Source: Pseudomonadota bacterium (GTDB lineage: Bacteria > Pseudomonadota > Alphaproteobacteria > Rhizobiales > Methylopilaceae). Taken from it: a DNA stretch of 64,000 nt. Shown here piece by piece: positions 49,025 to 57,877 of this stretch. The translations under genes were made by a program, and so were the position numbers. The notes beneath the pieces are model-generated. The model was not told the origin of the DNA. It searched no databases and was given only the letters and a program-made list of their open reading frames with translations. How positions within the stretch are numbered: the stretch's first letter is position 1; each line of letters starts with the position of its first letter. The stretch is taken from NCBI GenBank assembly GCA_023388965.1, contig JAEWFF010000056.1:1-64000 (forward strand), in the 5' to 3' direction.

Positions 49025-50646
49025 TGCCGCGCGGCCTCGGCAACTTCGAGATCGAGGGCTGCCTTTATCAGCGCCCTGGTGTACGCGGTTTTCGGCTTCT
49101 CGAAAATCTGTTTGGTCGATCCCTGTTCGACGATCCTGCCGTCCTTCAGCACGATGACTTCGCTCGCAAGCGCGCGCACGACTTTCAGATCGTGCGAAAT
49201 GAACAGATAGGAAAGATCGTTCTTCTTCTGGAGCTCGCGCAACAGATCGACGATCTGCGCCTGCACGGACATATCGAGCGCCGAGGTCGGCTCGTCGAGC
49301 ACGACGAATTTCGGATTGAGCGCCATGGCTCGGGCAATTGCGATGCGCTGGCGCTGGCCGCCGGAGAATTCGTGCGGATAGCGGTCCATCGCGGACGGCT
49401 CGATGCCGACTTCCTTCAGCGCGCCGGCGACATGCGCGCGCATGTCCGCATAGCTCTGCGTTCCGCCATGTACGCGCAATCCTTCGGCGACGATATCGGC
49501 CACCGACATACGCGGCGACAGCGAGCCGTACGGGTCCTGAAAGACGATCTGCAAATCGTTGCGCAGCGGCCGCATCTCGCGGCGCGTGCGTGCGTCGATG
49601 CGGTCGCCGAGATAGACGACAGGTCCTTCGGACGCGATCAGGCGAAGAAGGGCAAGGCCGAGCGTGGTCTTGCCGGAACCGGATTCGCCGACGACGCCGA
49701 GCGTCTCGCCCTCGCGCACGGCGAGGCTGACGCCGTCGACCGCCTTGATGTGGCCGATTGTGCGGCGCAGGAAGCCGCGCCTGATCGGAAACCAGACTTT
49801 CAGATTGTCGGCGCCGAGGATGACGGGCCGGCTGTCGTCGGCCGGCGGCGGCGCGCCTTTCGGCTCGGCGGCGAGCAGATGTTTCGTATAGGCATGTTTC
49901 GGCCGCGCGAACACGCTCTTCACCGTGCCGGTCTCGACGATCTTTCCTTTTGTCATGACGCAGACGCGATCCGCGATCTTGCGGACGATGCCGAGATCGT
50001 GGGTGATGAACAGAACCGCCATCCCCATCTTCGCTTTCAACTCGTCCAGCAGCGCCAGTATCTGCGCCTGAACGGTGACGTCGAGCGCGGTCGTCGGCTC
50101 GTCGGCGATCAGGAGATCGGGCTCGTTCGCCAGCGCCATGGCGATCATGACGCGCTGGCGCTGCCCGCCGGACAATTGATGCGGATAGGCATCGAGCCGC
50201 TGTTCCGGATCGCGGATGCCGACCTGGGTCAGAAGTTCGAGCACGCGCGCGCGGATTTTCGCTTTCGACCAGCCGCGATGCAGTTCCAGAATCTCGCCGA
50301 CCTGCCGCTCGACGGTGTGGAGCGGATTGAGCGATGTCATCGGCTCCTGGAAGATCATGGAAATGTCCGCACCGCGCACGCGCCTGAGATCGCGCTCGTC
50401 GCGGTCGAGAAGATTCTCGCCCTTGAAAAGGACTTCGCCGGACGGATGCGTCGCCGCCGGATAGGGCAGGAGTTTCAGGATCGACAGAGCGGTGACGGAT
50501 TTGCCCGAGCCGGATTCGCCGACCAGCGCAAGCGTCTCACCCGCTCGGATGTCGAACGAAACACGGTCGACGGCGAGCGTCGTTGTGCCATCCTGAATGA
50601 AGGCGACGGACAGATCGCGGATCGAGAGAAGAGGCGTGTCGGTCAT
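49021..50646 (-). CDS. yejF: peptide ABC transporter ATP-binding protein, two ATPase domains (YejF-like)
   Basis: The 541-residue fused double ATPase drives the Yej-type oligopeptide importer. Domain 1 has Walker A GESGSGKS (43-50), signature LSGGQRQRVMIAMAL and Walker B DLLIADEPTTALD; domain 2 has GESGSGKTTLG, FSGGQRQRIAIARAM and FVVLDEPTSALDMS. Both sites look intact. It overlaps the CDF gene by 4 nt and ghrA by 4 nt. The Yej system imports peptides and microcin C-type antibiotics in enteric bacteria. Confidence 0.93.
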   Translation of the reverse strand: MTDTPLLSIRDLSVAFIQDGTTTLAVDRVSFDIRAGETLALVGESGSGKSVTALSILKLLPYPAATHPSGEVLFKGENLLDRDERDLRRVRGADISMIFQEPMTSLNPLHTVERQVGEILELHRGWSKAKIRARVLELLTQVGIRDPEQRLDAYPHQLSGGQRQRVMIAMALANEPDLLIADEPTTALDVTVQAQILALLDELKAKMGMAVLFITHDLGIVRKIADRVCVMTKGKIVETGTVKSVFARPKHAYTKHLLAAEPKGAPPPADDSRPVILGADNLKVWFPIRRGFLRRTIGHIKAVDGVSLAVREGETLGVVGESGSGKTTLGLALLRLIASEGPVVYLGDRIDARTRREMRPLRNDLQIVFQDPYGSLSPRMSVADIVAEGLRVHGGTQSYADMRAHVAGALKEVGIEPSAMDRYPHEFSGGQRQRIAIARAMALNPKFVVLDEPTSALDMSVQAQIVDLLRELQKKNDLSYLFISHDLKVVRALASEVIVLKDGRIVEQGSTKQIFEKPKTAYTRALIKAALDLEVAEAARQ

Positions 50647-51647
50647 GCCGGATGCACCCGCAAATGATGATGGCCGTCGTCATGATCGTGCTCGCGCCCG
50701 TGATCGTGCGCATGGTCGTGGCCGTGGCTGTGCCCGTGGTTACGGTCATGGCCGCCGCCATGTTCATGGTCCGAGCAATGTCCGTATTCGATCTCGACCG
50801 TCGCATGGCCGATGCCGAACCGCTCGGCCAGCACGGTCTTGATCGCCCGCACGGTCGCGGGCCCGTCGCCGTCCTCGGCGATGCAGGCGTGCAGGGTTGC
50901 GGCCTTCATCTTCTCGGTGATCGACCAGAGATGGACGTGGTGCACATCCCGCACGTCAGGCAGGGCCTCGCGGATCGCGGGTGCGATTTCCGCGGAATCG
51001 AGATTGGCCGGCGCGGCTTCGAGCAGAACGCGGCTCGCATCGCGCACGAGGCGCCACGCACCGCCGAGAATGATGATCGAAACGAACACCGACAGGATCG
51101 GGTCGATCGGCGTCCAGCCGGTGGTGATGATGATGAGCGCGGCCGCGATCGCGCCGATGGAGCCGAGCATGTCGCCGAGTACATGCAGAAGCGCGCCGCG
51201 CATATTGACGCTTTCGCGGTCGCCGCCATGCAGGACGAAGAAGGCGATGATATTGACGGCAAGGCCGCCTGCCGCGACCCACAGCATCAGCGGGCCGAGA
51301 ACGGGCGCGGGCTCCAGCAGGCGCACGCCCGCCTCCCAGATGATCCAGCCCGCAACGAGGAACAGGATCACGCCATTGGCGAAGGCGACGAGAACCTGAA
51401 AACGGTCATAGCCATAGGTCCAGCGCGCATTGGCCGGACGGCGCGCGATGCGCATGGCGACGAAGGCCAGAGCCAGTGAGGCGAAGTCGATGCCCATATG
51501 CCCGGCATCGGCCAGAAGCGCGAGCGAGCCGGACAGAAGGCCGCCGACGAATTCGGCGACCATATAGCCGCCGGTCAGCAAGGTTGCGATGCCGAGCCGC
51601 GTTTCGTCCGCGCCGAGTGTATGGTCGTGGTCGTGTGCGTGTCCCAT
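50643..51647 (-). CDS. cation diffusion facilitator (CzcD/ZitB-like) metal exporter
   Basis: The 334-residue CDF transporter has an N-terminal His-rich head (HAHDHDH), six membrane segments, the metal-binding HxxxD pairs His50/Asp54 in ADAGHMGIDF and HVLGDML in helix 5, a C-terminal metal-sensing domain (VHLWSITEKMKAATLHACI) and a very His-rich tail of about 35 residues. It probably exports Zn, Co or Ni. Its ATG overlaps the yejE stop by 1 nt and its stop overlaps yejF, so it is translationally coupled within the peptide-transport operon, an unusual position. Confidence 0.92.
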   Translation of the reverse strand: MGHAHDHDHTLGADETRLGIATLLTGGYMVAEFVGGLLSGSLALLADAGHMGIDFASLALAFVAMRIARRPANARWTYGYDRFQVLVAFANGVILFLVAGWIIWEAGVRLLEPAPVLGPLMLWVAAGGLAVNIIAFFVLHGGDRESVNMRGALLHVLGDMLGSIGAIAAALIIITTGWTPIDPILSVFVSIIILGGAWRLVRDASRVLLEAAPANLDSAEIAPAIREALPDVRDVHHVHLWSITEKMKAATLHACIAEDGDGPATVRAIKTVLAERFGIGHATVEIEYGHCSDHEHGGGHDRNHGHSHGHDHAHDHGREHDHDDGHHHLRVHPA

Positions 51648-52867
51648 TATCCGAACGTCTTTCGCGGATCGAAGGCGTCGCGCACCGCCTCGCCGATGAA
51701 GACGAGCAGCGACAGCATGGCGGCGAGCGAGACGAAGCCCGCTATCCCGAGCCATGGCGCCTGAAGATTGGCCTTGCCCTGCGCCAGAAGCTCGCCGAGC
51801 GAGGCCGAGCCGGGCGGCAGGCCGAAGCCGAGGAAATCGAGCGAGGTGAGGGTGGTGATCGAGCCGTTCAGGATGAAGGGCATGAAGGTCAGGGTGGCGA
51901 CCGTCGCGTTCGGCAGGAGGTGGCGCCACATGATCGTGCGGTTGGAGACGCCGAGCGCCTCGGCCGCGCGCACATATTCGAAATTGCGGGCGCGCAGGAA
52001 TTCGGCGCGCACGACGCCGACCAGCGCGACCCATGAGAACAGCAGCAATATGCCGAGCAGAACCCAGAAGCTCGGCGTAATGACGGCGGCGAGGATGATG
52101 AGAAGGTAGAGCGTCGGGATCGATGTCCAGATTTCGATGAAGCGCTGGAACAGGAGGTCGGTCCAGCCGCCGAAATAGCCCTGCACGGCACCGGCCGCGA
52201 CGCCGATGATCGAGGAAAAGACGGTCAGCACAAGACCGAACAGAACCGATATGCGGAAGCCGTAGATGAGGCGCGCCACCACATCGCGCCCCTGATCGTC
52301 GGTGCCGAGCCAGTTCCACTCGATGTTCCCGCAGTCCGGCCCGGCATTGGCCGCTTCGCATTGCTCCTGCGTCAGCATCCATGTCGGCGGCGCGGGGGCG
52401 GGCACCGGCAGATTGAGATTGATCGTGTCGTAGGAATAGCGGACCGGCGGCCAGATCATCCAGCCGTCCTTTTCCGCGATCAGTTTGTGCAGGTAGGGAT
52501 CACGGTAATCGGCTTCGGTTTCGAAATCGCCGCCGAAGGCCGTTTCCGGATAGGCCACGAGCGCGGGCACATACAGATCGCCGCCATAGGAGACGAGGAA
52601 CGGCTTGTCGTTGGCGATGAACTCGGCGAACAGCGAGAGGACGAACAGGGCCGTGAAGACGATGAGAGACCAGAAGCCGCGCCGGTTGGTGCGGAAGGCG
52701 CGCAACCGCCTCTGATTGATCGGCGACAGGCGCGGCGTGGCGGGAGCCGGCGCGAGCGGCTGCCCCGCCGGGGTCGGCGTCGTCTCCGCTTTCGGGCGGG
52801 CCGCCGCCGGTTTGCGCGCGGGGCGTTTCGAGGCCGGCGTCCTTTTGGGCGTTGCTGTCCGCGCCAT
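51647..52867 (-). CDS. yejE: peptide ABC transporter permease (YejE-like)
   Basis: The 406-residue permease has a long Pro/Ala/Lys-rich cytoplasmic N-terminus (residues 2-50), a first membrane segment (FWSLIVFTALFVLSLFAEFI), a large periplasmic loop with YDTINLNLP, and the ABC permease domain with EALGVSNRTIMWRHLLPNA, the coupling EAA motif. Start at ATG 52867 overlaps the yejB stop by 1 nt (TGATG). It pairs with YejB in the transporter core. Confidence 0.92.
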   Translation of the reverse strand: MARTATPKRTPASKRPARKPAAARPKAETTPTPAGQPLAPAPATPRLSPINQRRLRAFRTNRRGFWSLIVFTALFVLSLFAEFIANDKPFLVSYGGDLYVPALVAYPETAFGGDFETEADYRDPYLHKLIAEKDGWMIWPPVRYSYDTINLNLPVPAPAPPTWMLTQEQCEAANAGPDCGNIEWNWLGTDDQGRDVVARLIYGFRISVLFGLVLTVFSSIIGVAAGAVQGYFGGWTDLLFQRFIEIWTSIPTLYLLIILAAVITPSFWVLLGILLLFSWVALVGVVRAEFLRARNFEYVRAAEALGVSNRTIMWRHLLPNATVATLTFMPFILNGSITTLTSLDFLGFGLPPGSASLGELLAQGKANLQAPWLGIAGFVSLAAMLSLLVFIGEAVRDAFDPRKTFG

Positions 52868-53982
52868 CAATGGCTCCGGCTTTCAAAATCGATCCGGGGA
52901 TCGATCCATGTGTAGACGAGATCGGACAGAAGCCCGATGAGAAGGCCCATCAGGCCGAATATGTACGCGGTGGCGAACACCACCGGATAATCGCGGTTCA
53001 CCACGCTCTCGAAACCGAGGAGGCCGAGCCCGTCGAGCGAGAAAATGGTTTCGATGAGCAGCGAGCCGGTGAAGAAGGCGGTGATGAACGTGCCCGGAAA
53101 ACCGGCGATCAGGATCAGCATCGCGTTGCGGAAGACGTGGCCGTAAAGAACCTGCCGTTCCGTCAGGCCCTTCATGCGCGCGGTCTGGACATATTGCTTG
53201 CGGATCTCGTCGAGGAACGAGTTCTTGGTCAGAAGCGTCGTCGTCGCAAACGCGCCCACCGTCAGCGCGATCAGCGGCAGCGTCAGATGCCACAGATAAT
53301 CGGTGATCTTCTGATACCAGGGCAGATTCCCCCAATTGTCCGAGGTTAGCCCGCGCAGGGGGAACCAGTCGAGGAACGAGCCGCCCGCGAACAGGACGAT
53401 GAGGAGAATTGCGAGCAGGAAGCCGGGAATGGCGTAGCCGACGATGATGACGCCCGATGTCCAGACATCGAAGTTCGATCCGTCCTGTACCGCCTTGCGG
53501 ATGCCGAGCGGAATCGAGATCGCGTAGCTGATGAGCGTCATCCACAGGCCGAGCGAGATCGAGACGGGAAGCTTCTCGATGACGAGATCGACCACCGAGA
53601 CGTCGCGAAAATAGGACTGGCCGAAATCGAAGCGCAGATAATCGGACATCATCTTGAAGAAGCGCTCATGCGCCGGCTTATCGAAGCCGAACTGCCGTTC
53701 GAGGCTCTTGATGAATTCCGGATCGAGGCCCTGCGCGCCGCGATAACGGCTGTTCACGGGATCGGCGGCGAACTGGCCGCCCGGCTGCGGCGCGGTGCCG
53801 AAATCGCCGCTGGGCGAGCCGCCGAAACGGCCTGTCGCGGAGGTGTCCGAGCCCTGAAGCTGGGCGATGACGCGCTCGACCGGCCCGCCGGGCGCGAACT
53901 GCACCACGACGAACGAAATCAGCATGATGCCGAACAGGGTCGGCACCATCAGCAGCAGGCGGCGGGCGATATAGGCGAGCAT
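52867..53982 (-). CDS. yejB: peptide ABC transporter permease (YejB-like)
   Basis: The 371-residue permease starts with MLAYIARRLLLMVPTLFGIMLI, the typical first helix of DppB/YejB permeases, then a periplasmic loop that contains a Gly-rich stretch (SDTSATGRFGGSPSGDF) and GLDPEFIKSLERQFGFDKPA. The coupling motif MKGLTERQVLYGHVFRNA is near the end. It begins directly after the stop of the Tat-type binding protein gene (no gap). Confidence 0.93.
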   Translation of the reverse strand: MLAYIARRLLLMVPTLFGIMLISFVVVQFAPGGPVERVIAQLQGSDTSATGRFGGSPSGDFGTAPQPGGQFAADPVNSRYRGAQGLDPEFIKSLERQFGFDKPAHERFFKMMSDYLRFDFGQSYFRDVSVVDLVIEKLPVSISLGLWMTLISYAISIPLGIRKAVQDGSNFDVWTSGVIIVGYAIPGFLLAILLIVLFAGGSFLDWFPLRGLTSDNWGNLPWYQKITDYLWHLTLPLIALTVGAFATTTLLTKNSFLDEIRKQYVQTARMKGLTERQVLYGHVFRNAMLILIAGFPGTFITAFFTGSLLIETIFSLDGLGLLGFESVVNRDYPVVFATAYIFGLMGLLIGLLSDLVYTWIDPRIDFESRSH

Positions 53983-55908
53983 TCAGACCCTTATCCCGAT
54001 TCTTGCGGCCCTTTCGGCATCGAACCACCATGTGGTGTCGAACGGAAGGCCATAACGCGGCTTCGTTTCCGGCCGCCCGAACACATCCCATGTGGCGAGC
54101 CAGTGCGTGCCCTTATACCAGTGCGGTATCCAATAGCGCCCCGCGCGCAGGACGCGGTCGAGCGCGCGGGCCGCGATATTGAGCTCGTCGCGGGTTCTGG
54201 CGGCGATGACATGATCGATCAGTGCATCGACCACGGGGTCGGCGACGCCGGACAGGTTTGACGAGCCGGCCATGCTTGCGGCGCGCGAGCCGAAGAACTG
54301 CTGCAGGCTCTCGCCCGGCGTCGTCGACATCGCATAGCGGCGCGGCATGAAATCGAAATCGAACGCGTTCTGGCGCGCATTGAACTGCGCGGCATCGACC
54401 ATGCGGAACGCGCCGCTGATGCCGAGATATTCGAGGTTGCGGACATAAGCGAGCGCGTGGGGCATGAAGGTCGGGTCGTCGTCGAGGATCTCGACGGTGA
54501 AGGGATTGCCGTCGGGATCGAGCAGCACGCCCTTGTCGATCGTCAGCCCCGCATCCTTGAGGAGCTTCTGCGCCGTCAGCAGCAGATGCCTGTCCTTCCC
54601 GGAGCCGTCGCTTTTCGGCGGCGAATAGGGCTCGACGAACACCTCGACCGGCAATCGGTTGCGGAACGGTTCGAGGAGCGCCATTTCCTCCGGCGGCGCG
54701 GAGCCTTTCGCCTTCATGTCGGATTGTTCGAACACGGAAGATGTACGCAGATAGGAATCGTACATCAGCTTGTTGTTCGTCCATTCGAAGTCGAAGGCGC
54801 AGATCAGCGCTTCGCGCACGCGGCGGTCGGCGAACTTTTTGCGCCGCGTATTGATCCACCAGCCCTGCGCGCCGGAGGGGCGTTCGTCCGGCAGGATGAA
54901 GCGCGTCACGCGCTTGTCGTTCAGCGCGGGGAAGCTGTCATAGCCGCGCGCCCAGACGCGGGAGGTGAATTCCTCGCGGAACCAGTAGGCACCGCTCTTG
55001 AAGGCCTCGAACGCGGCCTGCCGGTCGCGGAACATCTCGACACGGACCACGTCGAAATTGTTCTGGCCGATGGAAACGGGAAGCTTCTCGCCCCACCAAT
55101 CCTTCACGCGTACATATTCGATGAAGCGGCCCGGCGCGAGATTGCCGACCTTGTAGGCGCCGGAGCCGAGCGGCGGCTCCATCGTACTGTCGGTGAAGGG
55201 GCGGGCGGAATAATAGGCTTTCGAGATGATCGGCAGTCCGGCCACCGTCAGCACGACATCACGCGCCTGCGTGCCGGTGAAGGTGACGACGACATCGTGC
55301 TCGCCGTCGGCCTCGGCGCCCGTCACGTCGCGCATGGATTGCGTGAGGACGGGATGGCCGTCCTTTTTCAGCGTTTCGATGGAAAAGACGATGTCGTCCG
55401 CCGTCAGCGGCGTGCCGTCATGCCAGCGCGCGCCGCCGCGGAGGCGGAAACGATAGCGCCTGTTGTCTTCCTCGACCGTCACGCTCTCGGCCAGAAGTCC
55501 GTACATGGCGTCCGGCTCGTCGAGTGCGCGCACCATCAGGCTGTCGAAAATGGCCGTCATGCCGACCGGGGCATCGCCCTTCAGGATCAGCGTGTTCAGC
55601 GTGTTGAACGTGCTGGGGTTCTGGTTGAACCCCCAGGAGCCCGGCGTGTAGGACAGGCGCCCGCCCTTCGGAGCGTCGGGATTCACATAGTCGAAATGCG
55701 CGAAACCGGCCGCGTATTTAAGATCGCCGAACACCGAAAGCCCGTGGCGCGGAACATGAAGCGGAACCTGCGCGTAAGCACGCGGCAGAGCAAGAGCCGC
55801 CGCAGCCGCGCCGCCGAGGGCCAGAACATCGCGGCGACTTACCTCTCCCCGTTTACGGGGAGAGGTCGGCGCGAAGCGCCGGGTGAGGGGCATTTTTTCG
55901 GAATGCAT
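53983..55908 (-). CDS. extracellular solute-binding protein family 5, Tat-exported (YejA-like 2)
   Basis: The 641-residue peptide-binding protein has a Tat motif SRRDVLALGG at 24-33, then AAAAALALPRAYAQ. The mature part has LFG/VFGDLKY, FDYVNPDAPKGG, ARWHDGTPLTADDIVFS and PPLGSGAYKVG, shared with the neighbouring family member. The first 22 residues, including the only usable start codon (ATG 55908; ATG 55893 is the alternative), are encoded by an intergenic-type palindromic repeat. There is a GAGGGG ribosome-like site 3 nt before the ATG. The repeat thus became part of the gene. Confidence 0.9.
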   Translation of the reverse strand: MHSEKMPLTRRFAPTSPRKRGEVSRRDVLALGGAAAAALALPRAYAQVPLHVPRHGLSVFGDLKYAAGFAHFDYVNPDAPKGGRLSYTPGSWGFNQNPSTFNTLNTLILKGDAPVGMTAIFDSLMVRALDEPDAMYGLLAESVTVEEDNRRYRFRLRGGARWHDGTPLTADDIVFSIETLKKDGHPVLTQSMRDVTGAEADGEHDVVVTFTGTQARDVVLTVAGLPIISKAYYSARPFTDSTMEPPLGSGAYKVGNLAPGRFIEYVRVKDWWGEKLPVSIGQNNFDVVRVEMFRDRQAAFEAFKSGAYWFREEFTSRVWARGYDSFPALNDKRVTRFILPDERPSGAQGWWINTRRKKFADRRVREALICAFDFEWTNNKLMYDSYLRTSSVFEQSDMKAKGSAPPEEMALLEPFRNRLPVEVFVEPYSPPKSDGSGKDRHLLLTAQKLLKDAGLTIDKGVLLDPDGNPFTVEILDDDPTFMPHALAYVRNLEYLGISGAFRMVDAAQFNARQNAFDFDFMPRRYAMSTTPGESLQQFFGSRAASMAGSSNLSGVADPVVDALIDHVIAARTRDELNIAARALDRVLRAGRYWIPHWYKGTHWLATWDVFGRPETKPRYGLPFDTTWWFDAERAARIGIRV

Positions 55909-55949
55909 CAGCCCCTCACCCCGATCCTCTCCCCGCTAGCGGGGAGAGG
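55842..55949. repeat. head-to-head palindromic repeat D overlapping the start of the Tat binding protein
   Basis: Two inverted half-elements face each other. CCTCTCCCCG/CGGGGAGAGG (55842-55865, loop TTTA) and CGGCGC/GCGCCG (55867-55881) form one half; GGGTGAGGGGC (55881-55891) pairs with GCCCCTCACCC (55911-55921); a perfect 24-nt palindrome with arms CCTCTCCCCGCT and AGCGGGGAGAGG occupies 55926-55949. The central loop holds the ATG of the binding protein gene. Same family as repeat E (60493-60690). Confidence 0.88.
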
Positions 55950-55969
55950 GAGTTGAGACATTCGCGCAG

Positions 55970-57805
55970 TCACGGCTTCGCCCACCATATGTCGGGCACG
56001 CCGAAGCTGAATTCGGGCAGGGGATCGGGATGCGCAAGGCGCGTCCAGAAGGCGAAGCGGTAGGAATCGGTCGTCCATTGCGGAACGACATACTGGTTCC
56101 ACAGCAGAACGCGGTCCAGCGCATGCGTCGCCGCGAGCAGGTCTTCGCGGTCGGTCGCGTAGATCACGCGGTCGATCAGCTTGTCCACGGCGGGGTTTTT
56201 GATCCCGATCGTGTTGCGCGAGCCGTGCTCGTTGGCTTTGGCCGATCCCCAGAAATCGCGCTGCTCATTGCCCGGCGAGAGCGATTGCGGCCAGTTGTCG
56301 ACGATGATGTCGAAGTCGAAATTATCGACGCGGTTCTGGTATTGCGAGGTGTCCGTCGTCCGTACGCGAACCTCGATGCCGAGCCGCTCCAGATTGGGCT
56401 GATAGGCGAGCACGACGCGCTCGAATGTCGGCGAACCGAGCAGAAATTCCACGATCATCGGCTCGCCTTGCGCGTTTGCGAGGACATGCCGTCCGCCGAT
56501 CTTCTGCACGGTCCAGCCGGCCTCGGCCAGAAGCTTCGCCGCTTCGAGCAGATTGGCGCGCAGGGCCTCGGGCGTTGCCGCCACCGGATTCGTGTAGGGC
56601 GCCGTGAACACCTCGTCCGGCACCTCGCCGCGCACGGTTTCGAGGATTTCAAGCTCGCGCCCCGTGGGCAGTCCGCTCGATGCAAGCTCGGTGTTCTGGA
56701 AATAGGATTGCGTGCGTGTGTACTGGCCATAGAACAGAAGGCGGTTCATGTCCTCAAAGCCCATCGCCAGATTGAAGGCCCGCCGCACGCGCGGGTCCTG
56801 AAACTTGGCGCGGCGCGTGTTGAAGGCGAAGGCCTGCATGCCGCCCGATGAGCGGATCGGATGCGTCTCGACCTTCACGCGGCCGTCGCGCACGGCGGGG
56901 AAATTGTAGGCCGTCGCCCAGTTCTTGGCCGAATTCTCCATGCGGAAGTCGTACTGATCGGCGGCGAAGGCTTCGAGCGCGATCGTGGTGTCGCGGTAAT
57001 AGATGTAGCGGATCTCGTCGAAATTGTCGGAGCCGATGCGGACCGGGAGATCCTTGCCCCAATAATCCGTCACCCGCTCATAACCGATCGCGCGGCCCGG
57101 CTGGAAACCCGGTTTGATCCGGTAGGGGCCGGAGCCGAGCGGCGGTTCCAAAGTCGTCTTGGAGATGTCGCGCGCATTGCCGTGCGCGTCCGTACCTTCC
57201 CAGTAATGCTTGGGCAGAACCATCAGCTGGCCGACGATGTGCGGCAGTTCGCGGTTGCCTTTCTGGTCGAAGAAGAAGGTGACGTCCCGCTCGCCGGTTT
57301 TTTCGACGCGCGCGACGTTCTGGTAATAGCCGGCATAGCGCGGATGGCTCTTGCGCAGGGCATCGAGCGAGAAGATCACGTCCTCGACGGTGACGGGTTC
57401 GCCGTCGTGCCAGCGCGCCTCGGCACGCAGCCGGTAGGTGACGGATGAGAAATCCGGCGGATGGCGCACGGCCTCGGCGAGAAGTCCGTATTCGCTCGAC
57501 ACCTCGTCGAGCGAGGGCGTCATCAATGTCTCGTAGATGGAGCCGATGCCGACGGCGGGCATTCCGCGCGGGATGAACGGATTGAAGCTGTCATATCCCC
57601 CGACGACGCCGAACCGGATCGTGCCGCCTTTGGGCGCAGCCGGATTCACATAATCGAATCGCGGAAAGCCCTCGGGATATCTGATGTCGCCGAACAGGGA
57701 TTGGCCGTGCATCCACGGGCCGGGCTCCGCCGGAACGTCCTGAGCGAAAGCGGGGGCCGCGAAAAGGGCGAGCGAGAGCAGGGCAGCCGGGAGGCGGGAA
57801 AGCAT
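55970..57805 (-). CDS. yejA: extracellular solute-binding protein family 5, Sec-exported (YejA-like 1)
   Basis: The 611-residue periplasmic binding protein has a Sec signal (LPAALLSLALFAAPAFAQ) and the YejA-type mature start HGQSLFGDIRYPEGFPRFDYVNP with APKGGTIRFG. Further family features are EARWHDGEPVTVEDVIFS and EPPLGSGPYRIKPGFQPG. It is the first gene of the operon and is a paralogue of the next gene. ATG 57805 precedes the signal peptide; no other start fits. Likely cargo is oligopeptides. Confidence 0.92.
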   Translation of the reverse strand: MLSRLPAALLSLALFAAPAFAQDVPAEPGPWMHGQSLFGDIRYPEGFPRFDYVNPAAPKGGTIRFGVVGGYDSFNPFIPRGMPAVGIGSIYETLMTPSLDEVSSEYGLLAEAVRHPPDFSSVTYRLRAEARWHDGEPVTVEDVIFSLDALRKSHPRYAGYYQNVARVEKTGERDVTFFFDQKGNRELPHIVGQLMVLPKHYWEGTDAHGNARDISKTTLEPPLGSGPYRIKPGFQPGRAIGYERVTDYWGKDLPVRIGSDNFDEIRYIYYRDTTIALEAFAADQYDFRMENSAKNWATAYNFPAVRDGRVKVETHPIRSSGGMQAFAFNTRRAKFQDPRVRRAFNLAMGFEDMNRLLFYGQYTRTQSYFQNTELASSGLPTGRELEILETVRGEVPDEVFTAPYTNPVAATPEALRANLLEAAKLLAEAGWTVQKIGGRHVLANAQGEPMIVEFLLGSPTFERVVLAYQPNLERLGIEVRVRTTDTSQYQNRVDNFDFDIIVDNWPQSLSPGNEQRDFWGSAKANEHGSRNTIGIKNPAVDKLIDRVIYATDREDLLAATHALDRVLLWNQYVVPQWTTDSYRFAFWTRLAHPDPLPEFSFGVPDIWWAKP

Positions 57806-57820
57806 GACGCCGATTATGGA

Positions 57821-57856
57821 ACAAAAACGCCGGCCTTCCAGAGAAAGGCCGGCGTT
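57821..57856 (-). terminator. terminator after the cytochrome c gene
   Basis: AACGCCGGCCTT (57826-57837) pairs perfectly over 12 nt with AAGGCCGGCGTT (57845-57856) around a seven-base loop. On the minus strand it is followed by TTTTTGT (57825-57819). It ends the cytochrome transcript just before the promoter region of the peptide-transport operon. Confidence 0.88.
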
Positions 57857-57877
57857 CTGAACGTTATGTGAGATGGC

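Noticed and set aside
54457..55956. 499-codon plus-strand frame opposite the Tat binding protein
   Set aside because: Low-complexity shadow; the opposite strand has a coherent binding-protein sequence within an operon.
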